Shown: positions 9,925 through 18,178 of the stretch, in pieces
Numbering within the stretch: the stretch's first letter is position 1
How the letters are laid out: each line of letters opens with the position of its first letter
Assembly: GCA_023439505.1 (NCBI GenBank)
Contig: JAEXNR010000007.1
Span: 310,001-374,000 of the forward strand
Reading direction: 5' to 3'
Source: Bacillota bacterium
GTDB taxonomy: Bacteria; Bacillota; Clostridia; Lachnospirales; Lachnospiraceae
DNA: 64,000 nucleotides
Notes under the pieces: generated by a model
Databases searched by the model: none
The model's input: the letters and a program-made list of their open reading frames with translations, nothing else
Told to the model about the DNA's origin: nothing
Translations under genes and position numbers: made by a program

Positions 9925-10193
9925 GGATGAAATCCTCCGCTTTGGTATTCGTTATCCTTATTCTATTGGAATAGCTATATTATACAATTTATTCCTGAGT
10001 ATCACAATCCCTTATTATATCGCTGATTACAGAGGCCTAATCGAGCATACGAGCAGCTTTTGATTTTTTGAAACCGCAAATCATCATCCCCTGCATGAAA
10101 CATAGCTTTTACGGCATGAATCACTGTTTCGAAAATAGGATTTTTATTATAAACTTATGATAGAGACCGAAAAAAAGAATTGGGGGAATGCTT

Positions 10194-10922
10194 ATGCAGA
10201 TTGCAATCTGTGACGACAATATTGATGATCTGTCCCATATGGTACAGCTCCTCAACCTATATAGAACATCCAAAAATTTCAGTTGTGAATATGCTGTCTT
10301 TCCAAACGGTTTTGAACTGATATCGGCCCTGGAAAAAGGAAAACGGTTTGATCTATACTGCCTGGATATTATTATGCCGGGATTTACAGGCATTGATGTG
10401 GCAAAGGAACTCCGTGGCCTTGACAAAACCGCGCCGATTTTATTCTTCACCTCCTCGCCCGAATTTGCCCTGGAAAGCTATTCTGTGAAAGCCATCAACT
10501 ACATCCTAAAACCAATAACAAAAGAAAAATTCTTCTTCACCTTTGACGAGCTGCTGGAACAGATCAAAGCAGTACAAGACGAGGATTCGGTTATCATAAA
10601 GAGTACTGAGGGCATACAAAAAATAATGATAGCAAATTTGGCTTTTGCTGAGTCCATCGGACGGAATGTGCTGTGTCACTTGTGCACCGGCAAATTAATC
10701 GAATGGAGTGAATCCTTTTCCACTGTCTGTAACAGCCTGATGAAATATGGGTGTTTTGTTAAGACACACCGCTCCTATCTTGTAAATATGCAGTATGTGG
10801 AAACCATTGAAAACCACCAGGTTACCTTGCAGGCTCTTTCTACGGTTCCCATTGCACAGGGAAAAGCAAAAGAAATCAAGCAACAGTATCTGGCTTATCA
10901 GATGAAAGAGGACTTACTATAA
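10194..10922 (+). CDS. LytTR-family response regulator
   Basis: Of two close ATGs, 10194 has the better spacing from GGGGGA (about 7 nt); length is 242 residues. The receiver domain covers residues 1-120, with acidic pocket AICDDN, phospho-acceptor Asp near 58 in YCLDIIMPG, and conserved Lys in YILKPI. The LytTR DNA-binding domain covers about 140-235 (FVKTHRSYLVNMQYV is typical). Together with the GHKL kinase just downstream it makes an AgrA/AgrC- or VirR/VirS-like pair. No autoinducer peptide gene or AgrB was found beside it, so the signal is unknown. Confidence 0.9.
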   Translation: MQIAICDDNIDDLSHMVQLLNLYRTSKNFSCEYAVFPNGFELISALEKGKRFDLYCLDIIMPGFTGIDVAKELRGLDKTAPILFFTSSPEFALESYSVKAINYILKPITKEKFFFTFDELLEQIKAVQDEDSVIIKSTEGIQKIMIANLAFAESIGRNVLCHLCTGKLIEWSESFSTVCNSLMKYGCFVKTHRSYLVNMQYVETIENHQVTLQALSTVPIAQGKAKEIKQQYLAYQMKEDLL

Positions 10923-10947
10923 TTTAGTGGAAGGAGCTGCATTTAAT

Positions 10948-12219
10948 ATGATAGTAACAGTGATAGGACTAATACGTTTCGGATTTTCCCTGATCTTTGG
11001 CGTTGTGGTGTCGATACTCTTTGCGGGAATAGCACTTACCTATAAAAACAGGTTGATTGCCGGGCTGATCTGTGTCGCGTTTCTTATGATTCAGACTGCC
11101 AGCTGGTGGTTTCTGGGACTGGATCTGACTTCAAAACTGTACCCGGTGATTATCCATCTTCCGCTGATCATTCTATTCTCCCTTTACTATCAACGTCCAT
11201 GGCTTACCTCTGCCGTCAGTGTACTTTCCGGCTATCTTTGCTGTCAGGCACCGCGATGGATCGGCCTCCTTGCGGAAGCTGCCTTCGGCAGCAGAGTTGC
11301 AGACCACGCTTTTTATATTGCTGCTATGTTTCTGTCCTACTATTTTCTAAAAAGATACGTGGCAGGATCCGTCTGGCAGCTGCTGGAGACGTCCGTTAAA
11401 TCTTGCTTGTTTCTGGGCGGTGTTCCCTTTTTTTATTATCTGTTTGACTACACCACCACCATCTACACGGATGTACTCTACCGCGGCACAAAGTGGGCGG
11501 TACAGTTTATGCCCTCTTCCGTATCTGTTTTTTATTTTGTGTTTGTCATCCTTTATTACACTGAGACGCAAAAACAGGCAGCCCTCCAAAGAGAGCGGGA
11601 TATGCTGAATACGCAGTTTCGACTGGCCCGGACTGAGTTTGCTTCTCTTTTACAGCTGCAGCACAATGCCGCGTCCTATCGGCATGATATGCGCCATCAC
11701 TTCGCCCTTTTGCAGGGGCTGGCCTCCAAGGAACACATAACAGAGCTCAAGGAGTATCTAAAAACCGCGCAATCCGATATAGATGCCATCACGCCCATAC
11801 GCTTATGTGATAACGAAACCGTGAATCTGATTTTGTCTTCTTTCGCATCAAAAGCAAAACAATCGGCAATTCTGCTGACAGTGGATGCAAAGCTGCCTGA
11901 CATACTTCCATATAGTGACACCGAGCTATGCTCGCTCTTATCAAACGCTTTGGAAAATGCAATTCACGCCTGTGAAAAAATAACCGACAGCAAAAAACGC
12001 ATCATTCTCCTGCGGGTGTATTCCAAGAACAACAAGCTGTGCATTGATCTGCGTAACAGCTATCAGGCAGAACCAGCCTTCCATCAGGGTCTGCCCGTAT
12101 CAAAAGAACAGGGCCATGGCTTTGGAACAAAAAGTATGGCACATATTGTGGAGAAGCATGGCGGTGTATTCCAGTTTCTTGTCAAGGATGGCTGGTTTAT
12201 ATTTCAAGCCACGACATAA
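10948..12219 (+). CDS. AgrC-like GHKL sensor histidine kinase
   Basis: The ATG at 10948 is preferred to the in-frame GTG at 10927 because GGAAGGAG lies between them; length is 423 residues. Six or seven hydrophobic membrane segments fill residues 1-200, followed by a short coiled coil and the kinase part. The phospho-acceptor is in YRHDMRHHFALLQG, the ATP-binding N box in NALENAIHAC and the G box in GHGFGTKSM. The pattern is that of HPK10-type kinases that sense peptides or membrane-soluble cues. It starts 25 nt after the LytTR regulator and is clearly co-transcribed with it. Confidence 0.9.
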   Translation: MIVTVIGLIRFGFSLIFGVVVSILFAGIALTYKNRLIAGLICVAFLMIQTASWWFLGLDLTSKLYPVIIHLPLIILFSLYYQRPWLTSAVSVLSGYLCCQAPRWIGLLAEAAFGSRVADHAFYIAAMFLSYYFLKRYVAGSVWQLLETSVKSCLFLGGVPFFYYLFDYTTTIYTDVLYRGTKWAVQFMPSSVSVFYFVFVILYYTETQKQAALQRERDMLNTQFRLARTEFASLLQLQHNAASYRHDMRHHFALLQGLASKEHITELKEYLKTAQSDIDAITPIRLCDNETVNLILSSFASKAKQSAILLTVDAKLPDILPYSDTELCSLLSNALENAIHACEKITDSKKRIILLRVYSKNNKLCIDLRNSYQAEPAFHQGLPVSKEQGHGFGTKSMAHIVEKHGGVFQFLVKDGWFIFQATT

Positions 12220-12275
12220 AAGCTGTGATTTCCATATCTGAATTTTTTCAGCCAATCAGAAATGAACGATATGTT

Positions 12276-12854
12276 CTACCATAAACTTTCTATTGCTCTC
12301 TCTAAAGCAGTATCCCAAGGCCTTGACGCGATCACGTTCATCTTATTCCGCTTACAGGTATCTGCAATCCATTTGCCATATGCAATACTTATTTGGGCTC
12401 TGTACTGCTGCAATTCTCCACCTTCTCTTGACAAATAGTTCTGCATGATTTGATTCATATCCGGTTCATTAACAAATATTGATTTTACCTCCGGATGCTT
12501 AAATGAGATTGTAAATTCAGGATCAATAAAATCCCCTTCAATAATAATAGGCACATTATCTTCAAGATGCCTGTTTACCAGTGCTTTCAAGGCCGGTATC
12601 ATCTCTTTGCTTACACCAATCAACCACCTTACATTACCATCAATTCCGATATCATTCCAATTTACACCACTCTCCATGTAATGTATCACCGGATAACTCT
12701 CCTTTGTTGTAACCTCTTTTATCGATAGTTGAATGTCATCTACTTCCAGAACATTCACACCGTAAAATCGGGCAATTTCATAAGCGATGCTTGATTTGCC
12801 GATTCCCGAAGCTCCCCCAATAAATAATACGGTCCAGTTTCTATCCTTATTCAT
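12276..12854 (-). CDS. P-loop small-molecule kinase-like protein
   Basis: A 192-residue single-domain P-loop NTPase. Walker A is FIGGASGIGKSSIA near residue 12-25 and a likely Walker B/substrate Asp is VLEVDDIQLS near 45. A second conserved-looking site is PIIIEGDFIDPEF near 105. The layout is close to 2-phosphoglycerate-kinase-like or other NMP-kinase-fold enzymes that phosphorylate small metabolites, but the substrate cannot be read from sequence. It is convergent with the GHKL kinase gene and stands alone. Confidence 0.6.
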   Translation of the reverse strand: MNKDRNWTVLFIGGASGIGKSSIAYEIARFYGVNVLEVDDIQLSIKEVTTKESYPVIHYMESGVNWNDIGIDGNVRWLIGVSKEMIPALKALVNRHLEDNVPIIIEGDFIDPEFTISFKHPEVKSIFVNEPDMNQIMQNYLSREGGELQQYRAQISIAYGKWIADTCKRNKMNVIASRPWDTALERAIESLW

Positions 12855-12947
12855 GTACTAATCCTCCGTTCCGGCAAAGTCTTACTTGCTGCAATTACTG
12901 TCAATAGCAGATTGATGCCTTGCCGCAAAGCGGCATCTCCTCTTCCC

Positions 12948-13742
12948 TCATTTTAGAAGTAACGTTGATTTCAATTCATTGTAAACTTGCTTCGTCTTTT
13001 CAGTGTTACGGAAACTTATATATACATCTTTCTTATGCAAACGAGTTATCTTTATGGTCGGAGAGGAATTGGCCCAAACGAAAAGTAAAGTCTCCCCTGA
13101 GATATCTGATTTAAAATTTCCTTTTAACGCTCCGCCAACGCCGCCGTAACCGTTGGTCCTCATGCCGATTCCAATATCGTCCATGCTTTTGTCTATCAGC
13201 GTAATATGGACAATTTCAGAATCTTCAATGTTTATGCCATACATCGCTTTTATCTGAATTTTGTTGTCATTCATATTTACAATTGGATCCTTTGATCCAT
13301 AATAAAACATGATACCTACCATCACAAAGGTGATACCCACAATGGCAACAATAGCAATCACCACTGCCTTAGGCGTCTTTGTAACGGACTGATCAATTTT
13401 AAAAGCAGCCGAATTGTTCTTGTATTTCTTATAAATCCTGTTATACACTATGATTAAAACAACTATTCCGGGAACACAGATCACAATTAACAAAACAGCA
13501 CTGACCGTGATATTGAACAGTGACAATACCCCTGTCATAATCATAGCCATGGTATAAATCGACCACATCCGGCCATTGGCACGGTTATATGCCGGTATGT
13601 CAGTAATTTCTTCAGGATTTACAGTGGATCCTGACCAAAAATGCATTGGTTGTTTGCTTTTGAACGCCCAAATTGCTACTGCACCAAAAATCAAAGAGCA
13701 AAGCCAGCAAATGACAGCGAAAATAATATTTTCAGACGACAT
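12948..13742 (-). CDS. SdpI-like membrane protein with PH-like domain
   Basis: 264 residues; GGGAGGGG six nt before ATG supports the start. Residues 1-100 carry three or four membrane segments and an SdpI/YhfL-like pattern (SGSTVNPEEITDIPAYNRANGRMW). A further membrane segment lies near 125-147. The C-terminal ~110 residues (YGINIEDSEIVHITL, then KITRLHKKDVYISF) look like a bacterial PH domain. SdpI relatives give immunity to the SdpC toxin in Bacillus, but this assignment is by family only; no toxin gene is beside it. A GC-rich hairpin at 12914-12937 follows the stop. Confidence 0.6.
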   Translation of the reverse strand: MSSENIIFAVICWLCSLIFGAVAIWAFKSKQPMHFWSGSTVNPEEITDIPAYNRANGRMWSIYTMAMIMTGVLSLFNITVSAVLLIVICVPGIVVLIIVYNRIYKKYKNNSAAFKIDQSVTKTPKAVVIAIVAIVGITFVMVGIMFYYGSKDPIVNMNDNKIQIKAMYGINIEDSEIVHITLIDKSMDDIGIGMRTNGYGGVGGALKGNFKSDISGETLLFVWANSSPTIKITRLHKKDVYISFRNTEKTKQVYNELKSTLLLK

Positions 13743-13835
13743 TCATATCCCCTCCCTGCTATTTACGATTATTCAATATGATTTACGTTTACCATGAGAC
13801 AATACTATGCTAATCCAATAGGATCTTATGTTCTC

Positions 13836-13922
13836 TCATATAGAATTGATCTTCTTCTCAATCTTCTTCGCATACTTCTGTCCAAACATATGATAAGCGC
13901 TCTTTATAAATAAGTCATTCAT
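13836..13922 (-). CDS. Possible 28-residue lysine-rich peptide or remnant
   Basis: A short frame, MNDLFIKSAYHMFGQKYAKK and eight more residues, starts just after the upstream membrane protein gene ends. The composition is gene-like (few rare codons, amphipathic lysine-rich end), yet the RBS is weakly placed (AGGA only two nt from the ATG). It could be a true small protein, or the start of a longer gene lost by deletion. Nothing is recognised in it. Confidence 0.25.
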   Translation of the reverse strand: MNDLFIKSAYHMFGQKYAKKIEKKINSI

Positions 13923-13940
13923 TTTCCTGCTTTTATCCTG

Positions 13941-14471
13941 TTATTCTTTAAATGTTTTTAGAATCTCTTGCTCATTGTTCACCTGCAAATACAATCTCAG
14001 CATGTCAATTGTTTCATGAAGACGAAACAATTCCCTGTGTAAATCATTTAGCATGTTCATACTAAGATCCTCTTCAAAAACTTCTTCGAACAAGACATTC
14101 TCCTCCAGCTCATCAAGGAACCGATGAAATTTCCTTCTGAACTTAGTCATAGCTTCATTTACCATTTCCAGGGTAATATCCTTTAACATTCGCTTTAAAA
14201 AGCATTCCCGGTAAAATAAATGGGCTGAGAGTAAGGTTATGTATAAAGATCTTTGTTTCGTCCGCACCTCATGCTGATATGTAATCCCTGCAATCACCGC
14301 CCCAATGGCCAGACTTCCAAACAATGCCCAGAATAGTGTTTGCATAAATACAATGATTGTTTGATCTGATTCCACACAGAAAAACTCAAAGAGATATAAT
14401 CCGATTTCTGCCAATAGAAATATGGTTGCAAATATAATACATTTTATGTAGATTGCTTTGTTTCCTTTCAT
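13941..14471 (-). CDS. Two-TM membrane protein of unknown function
   Basis: 176 residues. Two hydrophobic segments at about residues 7-30 and 40-65 form a hairpin anchor; the remaining ~110 residues are charged and helical (KRMLKDITLEMVNEAMTKF, then acidic LDELEENVLFEEVFEEDLSM), predicted to face the cytoplasm. No known family is recognised. The gene is preceded by GAGGTTCAAGGAGACG, a strong RBS. It lies within a run of small accessory genes on the same strand, without an obvious operon partner. Confidence 0.6.
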   Translation of the reverse strand: MKGNKAIYIKCIIFATIFLLAEIGLYLFEFFCVESDQTIIVFMQTLFWALFGSLAIGAVIAGITYQHEVRTKQRSLYITLLSAHLFYRECFLKRMLKDITLEMVNEAMTKFRRKFHRFLDELEENVLFEEVFEEDLSMNMLNDLHRELFRLHETIDMLRLYLQVNNEQEILKTFKE

Positions 14472-14567
14472 CGTTCGTCTCCTTGAACCTCTTCTGATAT
14501 TGGTATTTGGCAGTCTTACGTTATTCCAGGCTCAGCCGCAGAGCAAAAGAACCATACAGCTTGGAAT

Positions 14568-15008
14568 TTATCGTTCCCGTTTTAAGTAGACCATATCAAT
14601 AAGCTGTCTGCCGTCTTCAAACATCGGATGGTCATAGTTGTCCGTAAAAAAATTTTGTATTCGATGTGATTCTACAAACCCACATTTTTGATAAAAACTG
14701 AGTGAAGAAGGAACATCGCCTGTTCCGACAAGCATCGCATTGCAGTCAGTGTAATGTGAAAACAGAAACTCTATCATTGCTTTTCCATAACCCTTTCGCT
14801 GTTGATCCGGAATAACCGCAATGTTCTTTAACTCATAAATACTGTCTGCTTCTTTCGTAACCACGCATTCGGCTTTTATCCCATTATCGTTCAGAACAAA
14901 CATTTCTCCACGTTCCAGGTATTTGTCTATCATGTCTTCCTGTTCATCAGCCAACAATAGCAAATCAATATATGTTTTCTTTTCGTTTATAACTTTCCTA
15001 ATATTCAC
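14568..15008 (-). CDS. GNAT-family N-acetyltransferase
   Basis: A GTG at 15008 is chosen because AGGAGG lies seven nt before it and the protein then begins VNIRKVINEKK; length is 146 residues. The acetyl-CoA-binding motif A is ELKNIAVIPDQQRKGYGKAM (about residues 65-85, R/Q-x-x-G-x-G/A pattern), and motif B is YQKCGFVESHRIQNFF. Substrate is unknown; the nearest look-alikes are uncharacterised acetyltransferases that act on small molecules. It is one of several GNAT genes or fragments in 14-17 kb. Confidence 0.85.
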   Translation of the reverse strand: MNIRKVINEKKTYIDLLLLADEQEDMIDKYLERGEMFVLNDNGIKAECVVTKEADSIYELKNIAVIPDQQRKGYGKAMIEFLFSHYTDCNAMLVGTGDVPSSLSFYQKCGFVESHRIQNFFTDNYDHPMFEDGRQLIDMVYLKRER

Positions 15009-15090
15009 TATCGGACCTCCTATCATATCAATCCACCATTCTGCCTTTTCAATATGTCAACCTTCCGTTGCAAACCAGAAAATTTATTAC

Positions 15091-15216
15091 TTATCCTAGC
15101 TGTGAACCCCTCTTATCAATAATGAAATCTACCTGTTCAACTGTACTTTCCGTCCATGACTGATTCATGATATCCAGAGACCATCCTTCTTTGTACCAAT
15201 TAGAATTATTGCTCAT
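15091..15216 (-). pseudogene. 5' fragment of a SAM-dependent methyltransferase gene
   Basis: A 41-codon frame with a good RBS (AAGGAAAT) encodes NWYKEGWSLDIMNQSWTEST and then VEQVDFIID before running into KRGSQLG and a stop. The first 35 residues match the usual N-terminus of a class I methyltransferase, just before the point where the SAM-binding motif I (DLACGxG) should start. The rest of the gene is absent, so this is a 3'-deleted remnant. It supports ongoing gene loss in this stretch. Confidence 0.6.
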
Positions 15217-15315
15217 ATCAATATTTCCTTTCGCTTCTTATAACGTGTCTTATCATATCTTCTGCTTTCAATCTATTCGTATGGGGAATTCGGAATTCCA
15301 TGCAATCGGGATTGG

Positions 15316-15801
15316 TCATTGAAGATCTAATTGCATAAAAATTGCTGTAGGTGCTGGATTGTTATTATATCTTTCGATCTCATAAAATCCATAATACTGA
15401 TACATTTTAATTGCTTTTTCCATAAAAGGAAATGTATCAAGTCTTATATGTTTATAACCAATTTCTTTTGCATCAGAAATAACCTGTTCCATAAGCTTCT
15501 TTCCTATATGTTTTCCTCGATTACCCGGCCTGACGTATAAGCGTTTCACTTCACAATTCGCATTGTCATCTTTTTTTAACGCAACACACCCTACAAACTT
15601 ATTGTCAATGCTTGCAATATATAATCTTCCTTCCGGCATACCATATTTTTCTTCTAGCATGTTTATCTCATCACCATAATTCTGTGATTTCAAACACGCA
15701 GCAACATCTTCACATTCTGCTAAAATACTATCTGTATATTCATTAAACAATTGAAGTATTTCATCTTTTTCCTTATATGCCAATTTAACTTCTACATCCA
15801 T
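15316..15801 (-). CDS. GNAT-family N-acetyltransferase
   Basis: The start at 15801 (MDVEVKLAYKEK) is preferred to one 27 nt upstream because GAAAGG precedes it; length is 161 residues. Motif A is CEVKRLYVRPGNRGKHIGKK (about residues 80-100) with the Arg/Gly-rich CoA pyrophosphate loop, followed by LDTFPFMEKAIKMYQYYGF, typical of the C-terminal motif B. It resembles small cytoplasmic acetyltransferases of unknown substrate. It is separated from the next genes and is probably monocistronic. Confidence 0.85.
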   Translation of the reverse strand: MDVEVKLAYKEKDEILQLFNEYTDSILAECEDVAACLKSQNYGDEINMLEEKYGMPEGRLYIASIDNKFVGCVALKKDDNANCEVKRLYVRPGNRGKHIGKKLMEQVISDAKEIGYKHIRLDTFPFMEKAIKMYQYYGFYEIERYNNNPAPTAIFMQLDLQ

Positions 15802-15902
15802 ATTACTACCTTTCTTCATTACATCCATATAAGAGTATAGAAAGTCGCAATTGCCGCCGATTGCGTCCTACCATATCAACTAACGGAAACAATAAACTTG
15901 GC

Positions 15903-16133
15903 TTACTTATTTTTGCTGATATATGATTCATAAAAGCAAATTATCAGCCCTATAACCAGGACTATCATTGAAATTACAAAAGGAGTCCCTGTATGCGTTC
16001 CAAGAAAAGCACCTCTTAACCCTGTAATCCCATTATAATCCCAAGGATTTATAACTGCATAAATAAAACAAAATGCCGAAGATATAAAACCCATAGCCAC
16101 TAACATCATCCCAAATATAAATCTTTTCATCAT
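15903..16133 (-). CDS. Small two-TM membrane protein
   Basis: 76 residues with two hydrophobic segments (about 5-28 and 50-70) joined by a polar loop containing NPWDYNGITGLRG. GGGGGT stands seven nt before tandem ATG codons, supporting translation. No family is recognised. Similar small hairpin proteins are common next to stress and transport genes, but nothing here ties it to a partner. Confidence 0.55.
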   Translation of the reverse strand: MMKRFIFGMMLVAMGFISSAFCFIYAVINPWDYNGITGLRGAFLGTHTGTPFVISMIVLVIGLIICFYESYISKNK

Positions 16134-16292
16134 ACATACCCCCTGATTTTATTTAATACTATCAAATAATTTTACTCCACAACTTTAACCATTTGCAACT
16201 ATTTGTATGGTAATATGATACATGTGATAATTGCTTAATATCATCATATTTGTCTTACAGAGTTTTTATTTTAAGTATTCCTAAATTAGAAT

Positions 16293-16370
16293 TTATTGGT
16301 TTCGTGTTTCGCTTTTAATTCCGTTAACGTTCATCTCAGCAGTTGGCTTCATCAACTTAATTTCTCTCAT
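16293..16370 (-). pseudogene. Possible 5' fragment of a GNAT gene
   Basis: The 25-residue frame MREIKLMKPTAEMNVNGIKS plus five residues begins like many GNAT proteins of the type that start MxEIKLxKPTxEM and then stops. It lies in the otherwise gene-free stretch 16134-16471, which also has no terminator or strong promoter. Together with the nearby methyltransferase fragment it suggests deletion scars. The match rests on about 13 residues, so it is tentative. Confidence 0.3.
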
Positions 16371-16471
16371 TTTTTCTTGCCCACTTTCAGGTTAAACCAT
16401 ATCAACCAGTGATAGATATCGTTTGCTTATTGTTTACAACTTCGAATTATAATACTTCAGATTATGCTTAC

Positions 16472-17215
16472 TCAGTTGTTTTTTCTAACTTTGATGAGTA
16501 AAAAATCAGGTTTATGAATGTAATCTCTATAAGAAGGATATTGTTTCATAATATCGGTATTTGGGATAGGCTCAAGCATTTGTTCAATTATAAAACCTGA
16601 ATTTGAAAGAGAATTAATAATACTTGAAATTGTGCGATGATATTTTATAACTCCATCTACAAACCATGTTACCTTTCGTTCACCTTCGAGAGCATACGTA
16701 GTTAAATTATAATGAATTCTTTCGTTATCAGAATTTTGAGTCCAATAATCCTGTGTTAACAAAGCAGTTGTTAACGGGTGCTCTTGTGAAAATATAAAAT
16801 AACCTCCTTGATTTAAAAGATTGTAAATATCTTTAACCAATTTATCAAAATCTTTAATGTAATGAACCGCTAGAGAACTGAATACTACGTCAAACTTTTC
16901 TGTGATTTCATTCAAATCCGTCATACTTTTATTGATATATAGAATATCAGGAGATGCGTTTTCATTTTTTGCAATTTCAAGCATTTTTTCAGAAATATCA
17001 AGACCCATAACCTCTATAGCACCTAATTTAAGGAACTGAATACAATTCTCACCATAACCGCAACCGATATCAAGCACGGACTTGTTATGCAAATCGGGAG
17101 CAAGGCTAAATAATGCAGGTTTTTCAACAACATCATTTGCTGCAGAAGGATTGCCTCTCAGTTTTTTATATCCATCGAAAAAATCCTGGTTGTCATAAAT
17201 ATTTTGATTACTCAT
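16472..17215 (-). CDS. Class I SAM-dependent methyltransferase
   Basis: The start at 17215 (MSNQNIYDNQ) is supported by AAGGAGAG; length is 247 residues. Rossmann-fold motif I is SVLDIGCGYGENC (about residues 45-57), the acidic motif II is VMGLDISEKML, and motif IV is KFDVVFSSLAVHYI. The C-terminal half (EHPLTTALLTQDYW, LLEPIPNTDI type end) is like uncharacterised Clostridia methyltransferases of the UbiE/BioC type. Substrate is unknown. Confidence 0.85.
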   Translation of the reverse strand: MSNQNIYDNQDFFDGYKKLRGNPSAANDVVEKPALFSLAPDLHNKSVLDIGCGYGENCIQFLKLGAIEVMGLDISEKMLEIAKNENASPDILYINKSMTDLNEITEKFDVVFSSLAVHYIKDFDKLVKDIYNLLNQGGYFIFSQEHPLTTALLTQDYWTQNSDNERIHYNLTTYALEGERKVTWFVDGVIKYHRTISSIINSLSNSGFIIEQMLEPIPNTDIMKQYPSYRDYIHKPDFLLIKVRKNN

Positions 17216-17380
17216 TTTCTCTCCTTCCATGGCTTGATTCCTCACAGCTAATATATTTTCGTTACTACGGGTTTTCCCTCCACGAAGCTGCTTCCCTCTT
17301 AAATTCTAATCATAACACATATTCAGATACGTAAAATATTTTCTCCATCTTATTGGCTCTTTCATTAATTGCGATCATTA

Positions 17381-18118
17381 TTAATTTTGTACTAAATTCT
17401 TGTTTACAATATTGATTTTCACTTCCCTGCTTATCACATCAATATATTTGATCAGAAGAGAAATCTTATTTTTATGATGTAGAAGATTCCAAAAATATTC
17501 CGTATTTTCATTCATGTCATCATATAATTTAAGAATAAAGGGCTCACCTGTGAATGATGGAATAGGGTCCCCGTCTTCTTTATAGGTATGTATACAGTGA
17601 CCAAATCCCTCAAGAAAACTACTGTAATTATAATAATTTCTCTGACAGATATTCTGATCACCATTAATAATAGATTTTAATATAGACAGTGAATATCTAA
17701 CTTTTTCCTTACTTAGATCAATAATTCCAGAAATTCTAGGCGTGTAATTCGGATAATCAGGTTCAAATTCTCTTGTATTTAAGGCACTTTCAAATGTACT
17801 TCCGTTTAAAATATAATTGTAGATCGTGTCTGTCTGATCTCCATTTCCGACGATATGATATTCTTTAGTGGCTTTAATTGGATAGTAAATAATGAGGTTT
17901 GGATCAGTCATTTTTCTTTCATCAAATGCTTTGGTGCGAACGAACTCTCCTTCGGCCTCAAAAATCCGATTACGACTATTCTCACTTCTTCCCATAATCC
18001 AATATACCTGAATATATTTCGTTCCATCGGGAGACATTCCAATCACCATTCCGCGACCGGGATATTCGTTCCCTTGTAATTTTTTTATGTTATTGACTGC
18101 TTGTTGCTCTAAGTTCAT
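17381..18118 (-). CDS. PurO-like IMP cyclohydrolase-family protein
   Basis: The start at 18118 (MNLEQQAVNN) gives 245 residues. Residues 15-45 (EYPGRGMVIGMSPDG, then YWIMGRSENSRNR) carry the nucleotide-binding pattern of the PurO family, an Ntn-hydrolase-like fold first known from archaeal IMP cyclohydrolases. Bacterial members are not proven to make IMP; here no pur genes are near. It lies 60 nt downstream of the giant helicase-nuclease gene on the same strand and is probably co-transcribed with it, which suggests a nucleotide-related function in that system. Confidence 0.65.
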   Translation of the reverse strand: MNLEQQAVNNIKKLQGNEYPGRGMVIGMSPDGTKYIQVYWIMGRSENSRNRIFEAEGEFVRTKAFDERKMTDPNLIIYYPIKATKEYHIVGNGDQTDTIYNYILNGSTFESALNTREFEPDYPNYTPRISGIIDLSKEKVRYSLSILKSIINGDQNICQRNYYNYSSFLEGFGHCIHTYKEDGDPIPSFTGEPFILKLYDDMNENTEYFWNLLHHKNKISLLIKYIDVISREVKINIVNKNLVQN

Positions 18119-18178
18119 CCTGCCTATTCCTCTCAACAAATAAAATTTGTTAACTGTACCAGGTACCAAGGGTACCAC

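Noticed and set aside
10020..10190. LytTR binding sites before the response regulator gene
   Set aside because: No pair of direct repeats with the right spacing could be defined by eye.
12914..12937. Intrinsic terminator after the SdpI-like gene
   Set aside because: The GATGCC/GGCATC hairpin is good, but no T-run follows on either strand.
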